This document shows positions 34,471 to 46,342 of a stretch of 64,000 nt of DNA, piece after piece. Numbering within the stretch: position 1 is the first letter of the stretch; every line of letters starts with the position of its first letter. The notes beneath the pieces are model-generated. The model was not told where the DNA came from. It saw only the letters and a program-made list of their open reading frames with translations, and searched no databases. This DNA comes from Mycolicibacterium neoaurum ATCC 25795 (lineage in GTDB: Bacteria; Actinomycetota; Actinomycetes; Mycobacteriales; Mycobacteriaceae): positions 248,001-312,000 of the forward strand of contig NZ_JMDW01000005.1 in NCBI RefSeq assembly GCF_000691525.1, read 5' to 3'. Position numbers and translations under genes: made by a program.

Positions 34471-35498
34471 TGCGCCATCACCTTCTCGACGCAGTCCAAC
34501 AGCCGATCCACCCCTGGTAACCACAGTTTTTCCAGCCGCGCCGGTGGGTATGGGGTGTCGAATCCGGTGGCCCGCAACACCGGAGCCTCCAGGTCGTAGA
34601 ACAGCTCCTCGGAGATGCGGGCCGCCAGTTCGGCACCGAAACCCAGCGTGCGCGGCCCCTCGTGCATGACCACGCACCGGCCGGTGCGCCGCACCGAATC
34701 GGCGATGGTGTCGAAGTCCAACGGGTTCAGCGTGCGCAGGTCCACGACCTCGACGCCGACACCTTGCTCGGCCGCCGACTCGGCGGCGTTGAGGGCGACA
34801 TCCACCAGGCCTCCATAGGTGAGCACCGTGACGTGTTCACCGCGACGCCGGATGGCCGCACGCCCGAAAGGCAGCTCAGCAGCCTCGGTGTCGACGATTC
34901 CCCGCGTCCAGTACCGCCGCTTCGGCTCCAGGTAGACGATCGGATCCGGGCAGCTGATCGACTGCCGCAGTAGCCAATACGCGTCCGACGGCGTCGAGGG
35001 GACCACCACCTTCAGGCCGGCGGTGTGCAACCAGTAGGTCTCGGTGGACTCCGAGTGGTGCTCGACCGCGCCGATTCCGCCGAACGACGGGATGCGCACG
35101 GTCACCGGCATGTCGACATCACCGTGGGTACGCATCCGATACTTGGCCAGATGGCTGACCATCTGGTCGAAGGCCGGGGCGGAGAACCCGTCGAACTGGA
35201 TTTCCGGCACCGGGACGAAGCCACGGATCGCCATCCCGATCGCGATGCCGATGATCGCCGACTCGGCCAGCGGCGTGTCGAAACAACGCCGCTCGCCGTA
35301 TGTTTCGGCCAACCCATCAGTCACCCGGAACACGCCACCGAGTCGGGCGACATCCTCGCCGAACACCAGCACCCGATCGTCGGCGGACATCGCGTCATGC
35401 AGTGCCTGATTGACCGCCTGTGCCAGCGTCATGGTCAGCAACGACGGCCGGGGTTCTCCGAAGTCACCCGTCGGCGGTCGTTCGATGATCTGGGTCAT
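34467..35498 (-). CDS. bkdB: Branched-chain alpha-keto acid dehydrogenase E1 beta subunit
   Basis: A 343-residue transketolase-type E1 beta subunit: [15 protein letters not shown] at the N-terminus, [19 protein letters not shown] as the TPP-contact region, and [12 protein letters not shown] in the C-terminal domain. It forms the E1 heterotetramer with the product of the gene just upstream. The start at 35498 follows AAGGAGT and lies one base after the bkdA stop. It corresponds to Rv2496c. Confidence 0.95.
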   Translation of the reverse strand: MTQIIERPPTGDFGEPRPSLLTMTLAQAVNQALHDAMSADDRVLVFGEDVARLGGVFRVTDGLAETYGERRCFDTPLAESAIIGIAIGMAIRGFVPVPEIQFDGFSAPAFDQMVSHLAKYRMRTHGDVDMPVTVRIPSFGGIGAVEHHSESTETYWLHTAGLKVVVPSTPSDAYWLLRQSISCPDPIVYLEPKRRYWTRGIVDTEAAELPFGRAAIRRRGEHVTVLTYGGLVDVALNAAESAAEQGVGVEVVDLRTLNPLDFDTIADSVRRTGRCVVMHEGPRTLGFGAELAARISEELFYDLEAPVLRATGFDTPYPPARLEKLWLPGVDRLLDCVEKVMAQ

Positions 35499-35499
35499 C

Positions 35500-36567
35500 T
35501 CAGGACTCCTTCCCCAGCTCGACGAGCAACTCCTCACGTTGGCGCGCCAGCTCCGGGGTGATGTCGCGGTAGACGGTGTCGAACACCTCGGCGATATCGG
35601 GGTCGGGTGCTCCGACCAGCGCCGCCCGCAATTCCGTGCGCATGCGCGCCGCCCTGGTCGCGACCCGCTCGGCGAGCCGGTCGGTCAGCACTCCGGTCGC
35701 TTGCAGATAGGCGGTGTACCGGGCGATCGGGTCGCGGGCTGCCCAGTCCTGGACGTCCGCGTCGGTGCGGTAGCGGCTGGGATCATCGGAGGTGGTGTGC
35801 GGTCCCATCCGATAGGTGACCGCCTCGATGAACGTCGGTCCGCCACCATCGCGGGCACGCTGGGCGGCCTCGGACATCACGGCGAAGCACGCCAGGACAT
35901 CGTTACCGTCGACGCGGACCGCGGGCATGCCGTAACCGGCGGCCCGATCGGCCAACGAGGTCGCCGCGTGTTGGCGGCGCTCCGGCGTCGAGATGGCGAA
36001 CTGATTGTTCTGGATGAAGAACACGGTGGGCGCGGCGAAGACCGCGGCCAGGTTCAGCGCCTCGTGCGCGTCGCCCTCGGAGGTGGCGCCGTCACCCATG
36101 AACGCCACCGTCACCGAATCCTCGTCGAGGCGTTGGGCGGCCATCGCGGCGCCGACGGCGTGCAAGCCGTGGGTGCCGATCTGAATGGAGATCGGCGCGC
36201 AACATCTCTCGGTGAACGACAGTCCGCCATGCCAGGAACCGCGCCACACCGCGCCCATCTGTGCGGGTGAGATACCGCGGGTCAGGAACGCCCCCAGCTC
36301 GCGGTACTGCGGGAACAGCCAATCGGTCTTGCGCAGGCTCGCGGTCGCGCCGACCTGCGCCGCCTCCTGCCCGCGGCAGGAGGCGTAGAGCGCGAGCTCG
36401 CCCTGGCGCTGCAGGTTCACGAACTCGATGTCGAGTTCGCGGGTCAGCACCATCAGCTCATAGAGCCAGCTCAAGGTCTCGGGTGGGAGATCGCGCCGAT
36501 AGCGCGTCTCGGAGGTCGGGGTGCCATCGGCACCGACCAGTTGTAGGGGTGCAGAAATGACAGCCAT
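35500..36567 (-). CDS. bkdA: Branched-chain alpha-keto acid dehydrogenase E1 alpha subunit
   Basis: A 355-residue TPP-dependent decarboxylase subunit. The TPP/Mg motif GDGATSEGDAHEALN ... NN is intact, as is the phosphorylation-loop-like segment MGPHTTSDDPSRYR. It decarboxylates 2-oxoisovalerate and related acids. It corresponds to Rv2497c. AAGGAGG lies before the ATG. The 96-base gap to citE upstream contains no recognisable gene or terminator, so it is likely read as part of the same transcript. Confidence 0.95.
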   Translation of the reverse strand: MAVISAPLQLVGADGTPTSETRYRRDLPPETLSWLYELMVLTRELDIEFVNLQRQGELALYASCRGQEAAQVGATASLRKTDWLFPQYRELGAFLTRGISPAQMGAVWRGSWHGGLSFTERCCAPISIQIGTHGLHAVGAAMAAQRLDEDSVTVAFMGDGATSEGDAHEALNLAAVFAAPTVFFIQNNQFAISTPERRQHAATSLADRAAGYGMPAVRVDGNDVLACFAVMSEAAQRARDGGGPTFIEAVTYRMGPHTTSDDPSRYRTDADVQDWAARDPIARYTAYLQATGVLTDRLAERVATRAARMRTELRAALVGAPDPDIAEVFDTVYRDITPELARQREELLVELGKES

Positions 36568-36663
36568 ACCGCCTCCTTCAGGGTGGCGGCATGTTCGGCC
36601 GCCGTTTCCTCGAGGTGCTCGGCACGGAGGCGGTGGTCGCGACCCCCTGGTCAGGGGCGCCGG

Positions 36664-37476
36664 CTAGCTACCGGGGTGGGGCGCAAGCTGGACTATCCGC
36701 TCGGCCCGCCGCAGTACCGGGGCATCCACCATTATGCCCTCGAAGGCGAATGCGCCCCGGTGGTTTGCCGCTGCGGCCAGGACGTGTCGCGCCCACCGCA
36801 CCTGCTCTCCCGTAGGCGCGTAGCCGTCCCGGATCACGCTGACCTGCGTCGGGTGTAGCGCGACCTTGATATCGAAGCCGACGGCGACGGCGTCATCGGT
36901 CTCGCGCCGCAGGCCGTCGAGATCCTTGATGTCGATGTACACCGAGTCCAGCGCGAGCTTTCCGTGGGCCTTGGCGGCCAGCAGCGACTGCGACCGCACG
37001 TGCTTGGCGACCTCGCGGTAGGTCCCGTCGGCGACACGGTTGGTGGTACCGCCGAGGGCACCGAACAGGTCCTCCGCACCCCACATGACGCCGATGGTGT
37101 TGGCCGCGGCGGCCGTCTCGGCCACCTTGAGCGCGCCCAGTGGGGTCTCGACGATGAGGACCACCTGCAGCGGCGCCAGCGCGGTCACCTGTTCGGGTGC
37201 CTCGCATTTGGGCAGCATGACCGTGGTGTAGTCGGTGCGGCCCAGGGCCTCCAGATCCAGCCGCTGGTCTTCGGTGCCGTGCGGGTTGATCCGGATGACG
37301 GTGCGGGCCGGATCCAGTGGGGTGTCGACGATCGCGTCCCGCGCGGCGGGTTTGTCACCGGCGCCGTCCTCAAGGTCGAGGATGACGACATCGGCGGCGG
37401 CCGCGGCCTTGGCGAAGCGTTCGGGACGGTCGGCCGGGCAGAAGATCCATGCCGGACCATTGTTGGCAAAGCTCAC
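36664..37476 (-). CDS. citE: CitE-like beta-hydroxyacyl-CoA lyase
   Basis: A 270-residue HpcH/HpaI-type TIM barrel. The Mg-binding and substrate motifs are visible in LDLEDGAGDKPAAR and in GVMWGAEDLFGALGG. There is no citrate-lyase alpha or gamma partner, so it is not a citrate lyase. The M. tuberculosis counterpart (Rv2498c) is known as a stereospecific beta-hydroxyacyl-CoA lyase/thioesterase linked to leucine breakdown, which fits this operon. The ATG overlaps the maoC stop by four bases. Confidence 0.9.
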   Translation of the reverse strand: MSFANNGPAWIFCPADRPERFAKAAAAADVVILDLEDGAGDKPAARDAIVDTPLDPARTVIRINPHGTEDQRLDLEALGRTDYTTVMLPKCEAPEQVTALAPLQVVLIVETPLGALKVAETAAAANTIGVMWGAEDLFGALGGTTNRVADGTYREVAKHVRSQSLLAAKAHGKLALDSVYIDIKDLDGLRRETDDAVAVGFDIKVALHPTQVSVIRDGYAPTGEQVRWARHVLAAAANHRGAFAFEGIMVDAPVLRRAERIVQLAPHPGS

Positions 37477-37970
37477 CGGTCCTCCTGAGGCCTTTTGCGC
37501 ACCATGGTCTTTCGCGATGCGGTGGCGACGATGTCACCGTGCTGGTTGCGGCCGACGTGGGAGAAGGTGACGATCCCCTCGCCCGGACGGCTCTTGGATT
37601 CCCGCTTGTCGACGACCTCGGACTCGGCGTAGAGCGTGTCACCGTGGAAGAGCGGCTTGGGGAACGCGATCTCGGAGAATCCGAGGTTGCCGACGATGGT
37701 GCCCTGGGTCAATTGCGCCACCGACAGCCCGACGAGCGTCGACAGGGTGAACATGGAGTTCACCAGTCGCTGGTTGAACGGCGGCAGCGCGTCGGAGAAG
37801 GCCGCGTCCAGATGTAATGCCTGGGTGTTCATCGTCAAGGTGGTGAACAGGACATTATCGGCCTCGGTGATGGTGCGGCCCGGCCGGTGCAGATACAGCA
37901 CCCCGGTTTCGAACTCCTCGAACCACAGCCCGCGCTGCTCGACCGTTCGTTTCGGCGTCTGGTCACTCAT
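37473..37970 (-). CDS. MaoC-family (R)-hydratase
   Basis: A 165-residue hotdog-fold dehydratase. The N-terminal FEEFETGVLYLHRPGRTITEAD is the MaoC hallmark, although the usual catalytic His after Asp is not in the standard position, so hydration chemistry must be confirmed. FPKPLFHGDTLYAESEVV is the second conserved block. In this operon it would hydrate an unsaturated branched acyl-CoA, the step between FadE19/AccA1-AccD1 and the CitE-like lyase. It corresponds to Rv2499c. It overlaps fadE19 upstream (TGATG). Confidence 0.88.
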   Translation of the reverse strand: MSDQTPKRTVEQRGLWFEEFETGVLYLHRPGRTITEADNVLFTTLTMNTQALHLDAAFSDALPPFNQRLVNSMFTLSTLVGLSVAQLTQGTIVGNLGFSEIAFPKPLFHGDTLYAESEVVDKRESKSRPGEGIVTFSHVGRNQHGDIVATASRKTMVRKRPQEDR

Positions 37971-39130
37971 CAGAGGCCCAGCCCACGCGCGATCAACATC
38001 AGCTGCACTTCGGTTGTGCCCTCGCCTATTTCGAGGATCTTGGAGTCCCGGTAGTGGCGTGCCACCGAGTACTCGTTCATGAACCCGTAGCCACCGAAGA
38101 TCTGAGTGGCGTCGCGAGCGTTGTCCATTGCCGCCTCACTGGACACCAGTTTGGCCACCGAGGCCGCCTTCTTGAACGGCTTGCCCGCCAGCATGAGTGC
38201 GGCGGCGTCGTAGTAGGCCGTGCGCGCGACATGCGCGCGCGCCTCCATCCGGGCGATCTTGAATGCGATGGCCTGATATGTGCCGATGGCCGCACCGAAA
38301 GCCTCGCGTTCCTTGGCGTACTTCACGCACTCGTCCACACAACCCTGTGCGGCGCCCACCGACAGCGCGGCGATCGCGATGCGGCCCTCGTCGAGGATGC
38401 TCAGGAAATTGGCGTACCCGCGGCCGCGTGCGCCGAGCAGATTCTCGCGAGGCACCCGCACATCGTCGAAGCTCAGCGGATGGGTGTCCGAGGCGTTCCA
38501 GCCGACCTTGTTGTAAGCCGGTTCGGCGGTGAACCCTGGCGTCGGAACCGGCACCAGGATGGCCGAGATCTCCTTCTTGCCATCGGTCTCACCGGTCACG
38601 GCCGTGACGGTGACCAGCTTGGTGATATCGGTCCCGGAGTTGGTGATGAACTGCTTGGAGCCATTGATCACCCAGTCCGAACCGTCCTCCTTGGCGGTGG
38701 TCTTGGTGGCGCCGGCATCGCTGCCGCCGCCGGCCTCGGTGAGCCCGAAAGCACCCAGGGCCTTTCCGCTGGCCAACAGCGGCAGCCACTGCTGCTTCTG
38801 CGCGTCATTGCCGAACCGGTAGACCGGCATGGCGCCCAGGGAGACACCGGCTTCCAGGGTGATGGCCACGCTCTGGTCGACCTTGCCGAGTTCCTCCAGC
38901 GCCAGGCACAGCGCGAAATAGTCGCCACCCATGCCGCCGTACTCCTCAGGGAACGGCAGGCCGAACAGGCCCATCTCGGCCATGCCATCGACGACCTCGT
39001 ACGGGAAGCTGTGTTCCTCATCGTGTGTGGCGGCCACCGGCGCCACCACGCTCTGCGCGAAGTCACGCACGGTCTTGGCCAGCTGCGCGTAATCGTCGGG
39101 CAGTGTGCCTGTGGAAAGGTAATCGGTCAT
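37970..39130 (-). CDS. fadE19: Acyl-CoA dehydrogenase, probable isovaleryl-CoA type (FadE19)
   Basis: A 386-residue FAD-dependent acyl-CoA dehydrogenase with the family blocks [23 protein letters not shown] and [20 protein letters not shown], and a C-terminus ending [16 protein letters not shown]. Its place between methylcrotonyl-CoA carboxylase-like genes and MaoC argues for isovaleryl-CoA in leucine breakdown. It corresponds to Rv2500c. The ATG overlaps the accA1 stop (ATGA). Confidence 0.92.
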   Translation of the reverse strand: MTDYLSTGTLPDDYAQLAKTVRDFAQSVVAPVAATHDEEHSFPYEVVDGMAEMGLFGLPFPEEYGGMGGDYFALCLALEELGKVDQSVAITLEAGVSLGAMPVYRFGNDAQKQQWLPLLASGKALGAFGLTEAGGGSDAGATKTTAKEDGSDWVINGSKQFITNSGTDITKLVTVTAVTGETDGKKEISAILVPVPTPGFTAEPAYNKVGWNASDTHPLSFDDVRVPRENLLGARGRGYANFLSILDEGRIAIAALSVGAAQGCVDECVKYAKEREAFGAAIGTYQAIAFKIARMEARAHVARTAYYDAAALMLAGKPFKKAASVAKLVSSEAAMDNARDATQIFGGYGFMNEYSVARHYRDSKILEIGEGTTEVQLMLIARGLGL

Positions 39131-41138
39131 TGTTGAGACTCCTTGCTGGCGGTGACGCGGGCAAGCGGCTGCCCGACCTTGACCTGGTCGCCGACGGCGA
39201 CGAGTAGCTCCACGACACCGTCGACCGGTGCGGAGAGCGCGTGCTCCATCTTCATCGCCTCGACGGTGACGACGACCTCGCCCGCGGACACACCCGCTCC
39301 GTCCTCGACACCCACGGCAACCACCGAACCCGGCATGGGACTGTGCAGTTCGGCGTCGCCGGCGTGCTCGTCGTCGGCGCGTACCGGCGCCTCACGCACC
39401 TCATGCACCACGACGGTGCGGGCCGGGCCGGCCAGCCAGATGTCGGTGCCGTCGGCGGCCGCGATGTATTCGGTGCGCAACCCGTCGACGTCGATGGTGA
39501 GCACCCGGCCGGACAGGGTGGCGCCGATGCGACAGCTCTGCCCGTGTTCGACGGAGGCCGTTGCCGATTCGGGCACGCCCGTGAGGCTGACGTGCTCGAC
39601 CCGCTCCCCTGCGCCCAGACGCGCTACGGTCGGGGCGTGGGCGCCCGTGCGCCACCCCGAGGGCGCCGACCACGGATCATCGCTGCGAGTCTGCCAGGCC
39701 TGCAGCCAACAAAACGTCGCGGCTGCGATCAGGTCTGTGTCATCGGCCTGCGGGGCAATGTAATCCGGTAGACGTCGATCCAACAGTCCGGTGTCGAGGC
39801 GGCCCGCCTGCACATCGGGATCGGCCAGCAGGAACCGCAGGAAATCGATGTTGGTGGTGACGCCCAGGACCGCGGTGTCGGACAGCGCACGGTCCAGACC
39901 ACGCAGTGCCGCATCGCGGTCCGGTCCGTGGACGATCACCTTGGCCAGCATCGGGTCATAGTCGCTGCCCACCACCGTGCCGGGAAAAATCCCCGAATCG
40001 ATTCGGGTCGTGACGATTCCCCTGGTGCCGGCCGGTTCGACGACATCGAGCACCGTGCCACCGGTCGGCAGGAATCCGCTGCCGGGATCCTCGGAGTACA
40101 CCCGCGCCTCGATGGCATGCCCGGTCAACGTGACGTCCTGTTGGGCGATGTGCAACGGGTCGCCGGCGGCGATGCGGACCTGCTGTTCGACGAGATCCAC
40201 CCCGGTGACCATCTCGGTCACCGGATGCTCGACCTGCAAGCGGGTATTCATCTCCATGAAGAAGAACTCGTCGGGACGGTCGGCCGAGACGATGAATTCC
40301 ACGGTGCCCGCGCCGGTGTAGTCGACGCTGCGGGCGGTGTTGCATGCCGCCTCGCCGATACGGGCCCGGGTGGCCGCATCCAACAGCGGCGACGGCGCCT
40401 CCTCGATGACCTTCTGGTGCCGACGCTGCAGACTGCATTCACGCTCACCGAGGTGGATCACGTTGCCATGGTTGTCGGCCAGCACCTGGACCTCGATATG
40501 CCGGGGATTCAACACGAACCGTTCCAGGAACAGCGTGTCGTCACCGAATGCCGACGCTGCTTCGCGCCGCGCCGAGACCAGGGCCGCCGGTAGCTCGGCG
40601 GCATCGCGCACCACCCGCATACCCTTGCCGCCACCGCCCGCGGAAGGCTTGACCAGGACCGGAAAGCCCACTTCCGGTGCGCCGGCGATCAGCTCGTCGT
40701 CGGTCAGCCCGGGCCGCGAGATGCCGGGCACCACCGGGACGTCGAACTCCGAGACCGCTGCCTTGGCCGCGATCTTGTCACCCATCGTCTTGATGGCTTT
40801 CACCGGCGGACCGATGAACACGATGCCCGCGGCGTGCAGGGCGGCCGCGAAATCTGCGTTCTCGGCCAGGAATCCGTATCCGGGATGCACGGCCTGCGCA
40901 CCGGTGCGCCGGGCGGCATCGACGATGGCATCGATGTTCAGATAACTCTGCCGGGCCGCGGCCGGACCGATGCGCACGCCCGTATCGGCCTCGCGGACGT
41001 GCCGGGCACCGGCGTCGGCGTCGCTGTAAACCGCGACCGATCGGATGCCCAGCGCGCGCAGCGACCGGATGACGCGGACGGCGATCTCCCCGCGGTTGGC
41101 GACCAGCACAGTGTGGAAGAGTTGGGTAACCATCTGCA

Positions 41139-41139
<1 letters not shown>
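39127..41139 (-). CDS. accA1: Acyl-CoA carboxylase alpha subunit (biotin carboxylase and carrier), AccA1
   Basis: A 670-residue fusion: biotin carboxylase (about 1-450) with ATP-binding GGGGKGM and the [10 protein letters not shown] catalytic block, a linker, and a biotin-carrier domain with biotinylated Lys in EAMKMEH near the C-terminus. With AccD1 it forms methylcrotonyl-CoA carboxylase in leucine breakdown. It corresponds to Rv2501c. Starts at 41142 (GTG), 41139 (ATG) and 41133 (ATG) are all in frame; 41139 is chosen for its TGATG overlap with the accD1 stop. Confidence 0.95.
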
Positions 41140-42715
<1,576 letters not shown>

Positions 42716-42722
42716 GTGGTAT

Positions 42723-42738
42723 GTTAATCGGAATTAAC
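42723..42738. promoter_or_regulatory. TetR operator 2
   Basis: GTTAATCGGAATTAAC is an inverted repeat with the same half-sites as operator 1, ending 4 bases before the TetR start codon. It covers the position where the tetR ribosome-binding site would be, so it probably provides autorepression. The tetR message must be leaderless or nearly so. Confidence 0.85.
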
Positions 42739-42742
42739 TCAA

Positions 42743-43369
42743 ATGTCTACGTTCGAGATGGATCCGGGGATGCCCACTGAGACTCCGCGCAGCAGAGCCA
42801 AATCCGACAGGCGCGACCAGTTGATCGCCGCGGCGGAACGATTGGTAGCCGAACACGGGTACCTGTCGGTCCGATTGGAGGACATCGGCGCGGCGGTCGG
42901 CGTCAGCGGTCCGGCGATCTACCGTCACTTCGCCAACAAGGAGGCCCTGCTGGTCGAGCTGTTGGTCGGGATCAGCACCAGGTTGCTGGCCGGCGGACAA
43001 TCCGTCGTCGCCGAGGCAGCCGGGGCACGCGACGCCCTGGACGGCCTGATCGAGTTCCACCTCGACTTCGCTCTCGGCGAATCCAATCTCATCCGCATTC
43101 AGGACCGCGACCTGAGCCACCTGCCGACGGCCGCCGCGCGGCAGGTACGGAAAGCGCAGCGGCAGTACGTCGAGATCTGGGTCGACGTACTGCGCCGGAT
43201 CGACCCCGATATCGACGAGGCCGACGCCCGCGTGATGGCGCATGCCGCGTTCGGCCTGCTCAACTCCACTCCGTACAGCCTGAAAGCCCCGAGCACCACG
43301 CACTCGTCCAGGCCGGTGCTGCGGGCGATGACGGTCGCCGCATTGACCGCCGCCCACCGAAATCCGTAG
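42743..43369 (+). CDS. TetR-family regulator of the branched-chain catabolism operon
   Basis: A 208-residue TetR protein. The N-terminal helix-turn-helix (about 20-66) reads RDQLIAAAERLVAEHGY ... VGVSGPAIYRHFANKEALL, a textbook match. The C-terminal ligand domain is unassigned but probably binds an acyl-CoA from the divergent operon. It corresponds to Rv2506. Two GTTAAT palindromes occupy the intergenic region. The ATG at 42743 has no Shine-Dalgarno upstream, so translation may begin on a leaderless transcript. Confidence 0.93.
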   Translation: MSTFEMDPGMPTETPRSRAKSDRRDQLIAAAERLVAEHGYLSVRLEDIGAAVGVSGPAIYRHFANKEALLVELLVGISTRLLAGGQSVVAEAAGARDALDGLIEFHLDFALGESNLIRIQDRDLSHLPTAAARQVRKAQRQYVEIWVDVLRRIDPDIDEADARVMAHAAFGLLNSTPYSLKAPSTTHSSRPVLRAMTVAALTAAHRNP

Positions 43370-43402
43370 CCGCGCGGGTACCGTGGGGCCCATGAGGTGG
43401 GC

Positions 43403-44152
43403 ATGACCGAATATCCCCGTCGGGACGAGCCGACCCGTCGGCTCGACGGTGGCCAATACGGCTATCCCGGGTACTCCGATCCCGCGTACGCGGGGCAGAG
43501 CCCTTACAGCGCTCGGCCCACCGAGCAGATCCCGGCCTATCCCGCCTACGGCTACGACCCCTACACCGGTCAATACGGTGGCACACCGCCTCCCCCGCCG
43601 CCCGGCGCTCCCGAGCCACCGGAGCCGCCACGGACTCCGCGTTGGTTGTGGGTGGTCGCCGGTATCGCCGTCGTCACCGTCATCGGGTTGGTCATCGCGC
43701 TGGTGATCGTCAACAGCAGCCAGCAGCAGACCGTCATGGCGCCCGTGCCCTCGCTGACCGAACCGATCGTCACACCCTCGCCGACCACCACCACCCGGCG
43801 CCCCACCACGACGACGACCAGCCCCCGCACCGCCGCACCGGCGCCCAGCACGACACCGTCGACCACCGCGCCGTCAACCCCGGGCACCACCGAAACAGTC
43901 GTCTACACCGTCAGCGGGCAGGGCCGGGCCATCAACATCACCTACGTCGACAACGGCGGCGTCCTGCAGACCGAGTTCAATGTGGTCCTGCCCTGGAGCA
44001 AAGAGGTGTCGCTGCCGGGCCCGGCCAACCAGTCGGCCAGCGTGAGCATCATCAACGTCGGCCGCGAGGTCACCTGCTCGATCGACATCGAGGGCGCTCA
44101 GGTTCAGCAGCGCACCGGCTCCGGCCTGACGATCTGCAGCCCGCTGCCCTAA
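43403..44152 (+). CDS. Membrane-anchored protein with MmpS-like C-terminal domain (Rv2507-like)
   Basis: A 249-residue protein. A Pro/Tyr/Gly-rich cytoplasmic N-terminus (about 1-75) leads to one membrane helix (about 77-100, WLWVVAGIAVVTVIGLVIALVIV). A Thr/Pro/Ser-rich extracellular stalk (about 115-160) precedes a C-terminal beta-domain (YTVSGQGRAINITYVDNGG ...) like that of MmpS lipid-export accessory proteins, with one Cys pair. No mmpL gene is adjacent. GAGGTG precedes the ATG at 43403. Its stop overlaps the convergent MFS gene at CTAA. Confidence 0.83.
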   Translation: MTEYPRRDEPTRRLDGGQYGYPGYSDPAYAGQSPYSARPTEQIPAYPAYGYDPYTGQYGGTPPPPPPGAPEPPEPPRTPRWLWVVAGIAVVTVIGLVIALVIVNSSQQQTVMAPVPSLTEPIVTPSPTTTTRRPTTTTTSPRTAAPAPSTTPSTTAPSTPGTTETVVYTVSGQGRAINITYVDNGGVLQTEFNVVLPWSKEVSLPGPANQSASVSIINVGREVTCSIDIEGAQVQQRTGSGLTICSPLP

Positions 44153-45450
44153 CGCGCGCTGACCCGCGGCGTCTTGACGCCCAGCATCAGGATCAGGCCG
44201 AGACCCAGCACCGCGCAGAGTCCGCCCATGCCGGCCCGGTCGGTGCCGAACGCGTCGATGAACAGGAAGAACAGCCATGGCGCGAGCGGGGCGGCAGCCC
44301 GGCCGGTGGTCATGTACAACCCGAACGCGACACCCTCCTTGCCCTCGGTGGACATCCGCAACATCTGGGTGCGTGCTGCCGAGAGCGTCGGGCCGATGAA
44401 CAGACACAGCAACAGCCCGCACACCCAGAACGCCAGCTGACCCGACAACGTCATCAGCGTCAGCCCGACGACGATCATCAGCGACAGTGCACCGAGGATC
44501 ACCGGCTTGGCCCCGAACCGGTCGTCGAGCAGCCCGCCGACCACCGCGCCCAGCGCAGCAACCAAGCAGGCACACACCCCGAACAGCAGCACGCTGGCCG
44601 GAGAGATGCCGTACACGTTCACCCCGAGCACCGCGCCGAAAGTGAACACCCCGGTGAGACCGTCGCGGAACACCGCGCTGGCGACCAGGTAGTAGACGAC
44701 GTTGCGGTCACGACGCCACTCGCTGCGCACCTCGTGCCACAGCTTGCGGTAGGAGGCGATGATGCCGATCGGCCGATGTGCGGCGTCCGCAGGCGGATTC
44801 GGCCCCTTGAGCACCAGCGGCAGCGCGAACACCACGAACCAGGCGGCGGTCAGCAGCATCGCGGCCCGCACATTCTGGCCGTCGTCGGTGGGCAGCCCGA
44901 GCAGGCCGCCGTCACCGGAGATGAACAGGGCGTAGACGATCAGCAGCAGGCCCACGCTGCCGCCGTAGCCGACGGCCAGTCCGGCACCGGAGATGCGTCC
45001 CGAGGTTGCCGGCGTGGACAGCTGGCTCAGCATCGCGTTGTAGGGCACGGTCGCCAGGTCGTTACAGGCGGCGGTGATGGCCAGCAAGGCCAACCCGGCC
45101 CACAGATACGTGTAGTCGGTGCCGATCAGGCTCATGCTGGCGACCAGCATCACGACCGCCCCCGTCAGCAGCGCCAGGGCGCGACGGCGACGGTGCGGCG
45201 CGTCCACCCAGATCCCGGTGATCGGCGCGAGCAGCGCGACGATCACGCCGGCCACCGTGAGCGCGCGACCCAGCCAGCTCGACGGTGAGGTGTCCCCCGG
45301 CAGACCCTCCCCGACGGCGTTGGTGAGATAGACGGAGAAGACAAAGGTCACCACGATCGCGTTCACCGCGGTGGCACCGCAGTCGTAGAGAACCCACGAT
45401 CGGACCTGGGACCGCCGGGCCGTATCGGGCGCCGACCCGGGGCTGCTCAT
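44149..45450 (-). CDS. MFS transporter (UMF1-like, Rv2508c-like)
   Basis: A 433-residue permease with about 12 membrane helices. The N-terminal RSWVLYDCGATAVNAIVVTFVFSVYL and the loop DAPHRRRRAL are typical of the vacuole effluxer/UMF1-like MFS group. Substrate is unknown. It starts 34 bases from the divergent cmrA gene, so the two share a compact promoter region. The start at 45450 (MSSPGSAPD) is preferred to longer in-frame options that run into cmrA. Confidence 0.88.
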   Translation of the reverse strand: MSSPGSAPDTARRSQVRSWVLYDCGATAVNAIVVTFVFSVYLTNAVGEGLPGDTSPSSWLGRALTVAGVIVALLAPITGIWVDAPHRRRRALALLTGAVVMLVASMSLIGTDYTYLWAGLALLAITAACNDLATVPYNAMLSQLSTPATSGRISGAGLAVGYGGSVGLLLIVYALFISGDGGLLGLPTDDGQNVRAAMLLTAAWFVVFALPLVLKGPNPPADAAHRPIGIIASYRKLWHEVRSEWRRDRNVVYYLVASAVFRDGLTGVFTFGAVLGVNVYGISPASVLLFGVCACLVAALGAVVGGLLDDRFGAKPVILGALSLMIVVGLTLMTLSGQLAFWVCGLLLCLFIGPTLSAARTQMLRMSTEGKEGVAFGLYMTTGRAAAPLAPWLFFLFIDAFGTDRAGMGGLCAVLGLGLILMLGVKTPRVSAR

Positions 45451-45484
45451 GGCCGTCACCCTAACGGTCCCTACGATTTCTCCC

Positions 45485-46291
45485 ATGCCAGTACCCGCTC
45501 CCCATCCCGATGCCCGCGCAGTCGTCACCGGCGCCTCGCAGGGCATCGGTGAGGCCCTCGCCTTCGATCTCGCCGGACGCGGCCACCATCTGATCGTCAC
45601 CGCGCGCCGCGGTGACGTGCTGACCGAACTCGCCGAGCGCATCACCGCGCGCCACGGTGTGACGGTCGAGGTGCGCGCGGTCGATCTGGCCGACCCGACC
45701 GCCCGCGAGGTGTTCTGCCAGGAGCTGGCCGGGCGCAACATCTCGATCCTGTGTGCCAATGCCGGCACCGCCACCTTCGGCCCCCTGGCCAAGCTCGATC
45801 CGGCCGGCGAGAAGGCTCAGGTACAGCTCAACGCCATCGCGGTGCACGATCTGTGCCTGGCCGTACTGCCGGGCATGCTGGAGCGCCAGGCCGGCGGGAT
45901 CCTGATCTCCGGCTCGGCGGCCGGGAACTCCCCGATCCCGAACAACGCCACCTACGCGGCCACCAAGGCCTTCGCCAACACGTTCAGCGAGTCGCTGCGC
46001 GGTGAGGTGAAGAAGGACGGCATACACGTCACGCTGCTGGCGCCCGGACCGGTGCGCACCGAACTGCCGGATGTCTCCGAGCAGTCGTTGGTCGAGCGGC
46101 TGATCCCGGATTTCCTGTGGATCAACACCGAGTACACGGCCAAGGTGTCGCTGGACGCTCTTGAAGCCAACAAGATGCGCATCGTGCCGGGTCTGACGTC
46201 CAAGGCCATGTCGGTGGCCAGCGGGTACGCCCCGCGCGCGATCGTCACCCCGATCGTCGGCGCGGTCTACAAGAAACTCGGCGGCGAGTAA
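45485..46291 (+). CDS. cmrA: Mycolate-precursor beta-keto reductase (short-chain dehydrogenase)
   Basis: A 268-residue SDR. TGASQGIGEA is the NADPH-binding glycine motif, with an adjacent Arg pair (TARR) favouring NADPH. NATYAATKAF is the catalytic Tyr-xxx-Lys, and SGSAAG supplies the Ser. It matches Rv2509, whose corynebacterial orthologue CmrA reduces the 3-oxo intermediate made by Pks13 to mature mycolate. The start at 45485 fits this family. The stop is one base from a 49-base palindromic element shared with aglA. Confidence 0.92.
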   Translation: MPVPAPHPDARAVVTGASQGIGEALAFDLAGRGHHLIVTARRGDVLTELAERITARHGVTVEVRAVDLADPTAREVFCQELAGRNISILCANAGTATFGPLAKLDPAGEKAQVQLNAIAVHDLCLAVLPGMLERQAGGILISGSAAGNSPIPNNATYAATKAFANTFSESLRGEVKKDGIHVTLLAPGPVRTELPDVSEQSLVERLIPDFLWINTEYTAKVSLDALEANKMRIVPGLTSKAMSVASGYAPRAIVTPIVGAVYKKLGGE

Positions 46292-46292
46292 C

Positions 46293-46341
46293 GATTTCGG
46301 CGCGCCGGCGCTCGGTCAGCGAGCGCGAGCGCGCCGAAATC
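46293..46341. repeat. 49-base palindromic element, copy A2, between convergent genes
   Basis: The arms GATTTCGGCGCGC and GCGCGCCGAAATC pair perfectly around a 23-base centre. It agrees with 6641-6689 at 43 of 49 positions with no gaps. As there, it fills the whole space between two convergent stop codons and can act as a two-way terminator. Confidence 0.85.
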
Positions 46342-46342
46342 A

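Noticed and set aside
36664..37476. CitE as a subunit of citrate lyase
   Set aside because: No citD, citF or prosthetic-group genes are present, and the operon context is branched-chain acyl-CoA breakdown.
43642..45288. A 548-codon rightward open frame rich in Gln, His and Arg
   Set aside because: It runs across the MmpS-like gene and antisense to the MFS transporter, whose membrane helices are unmistakable.
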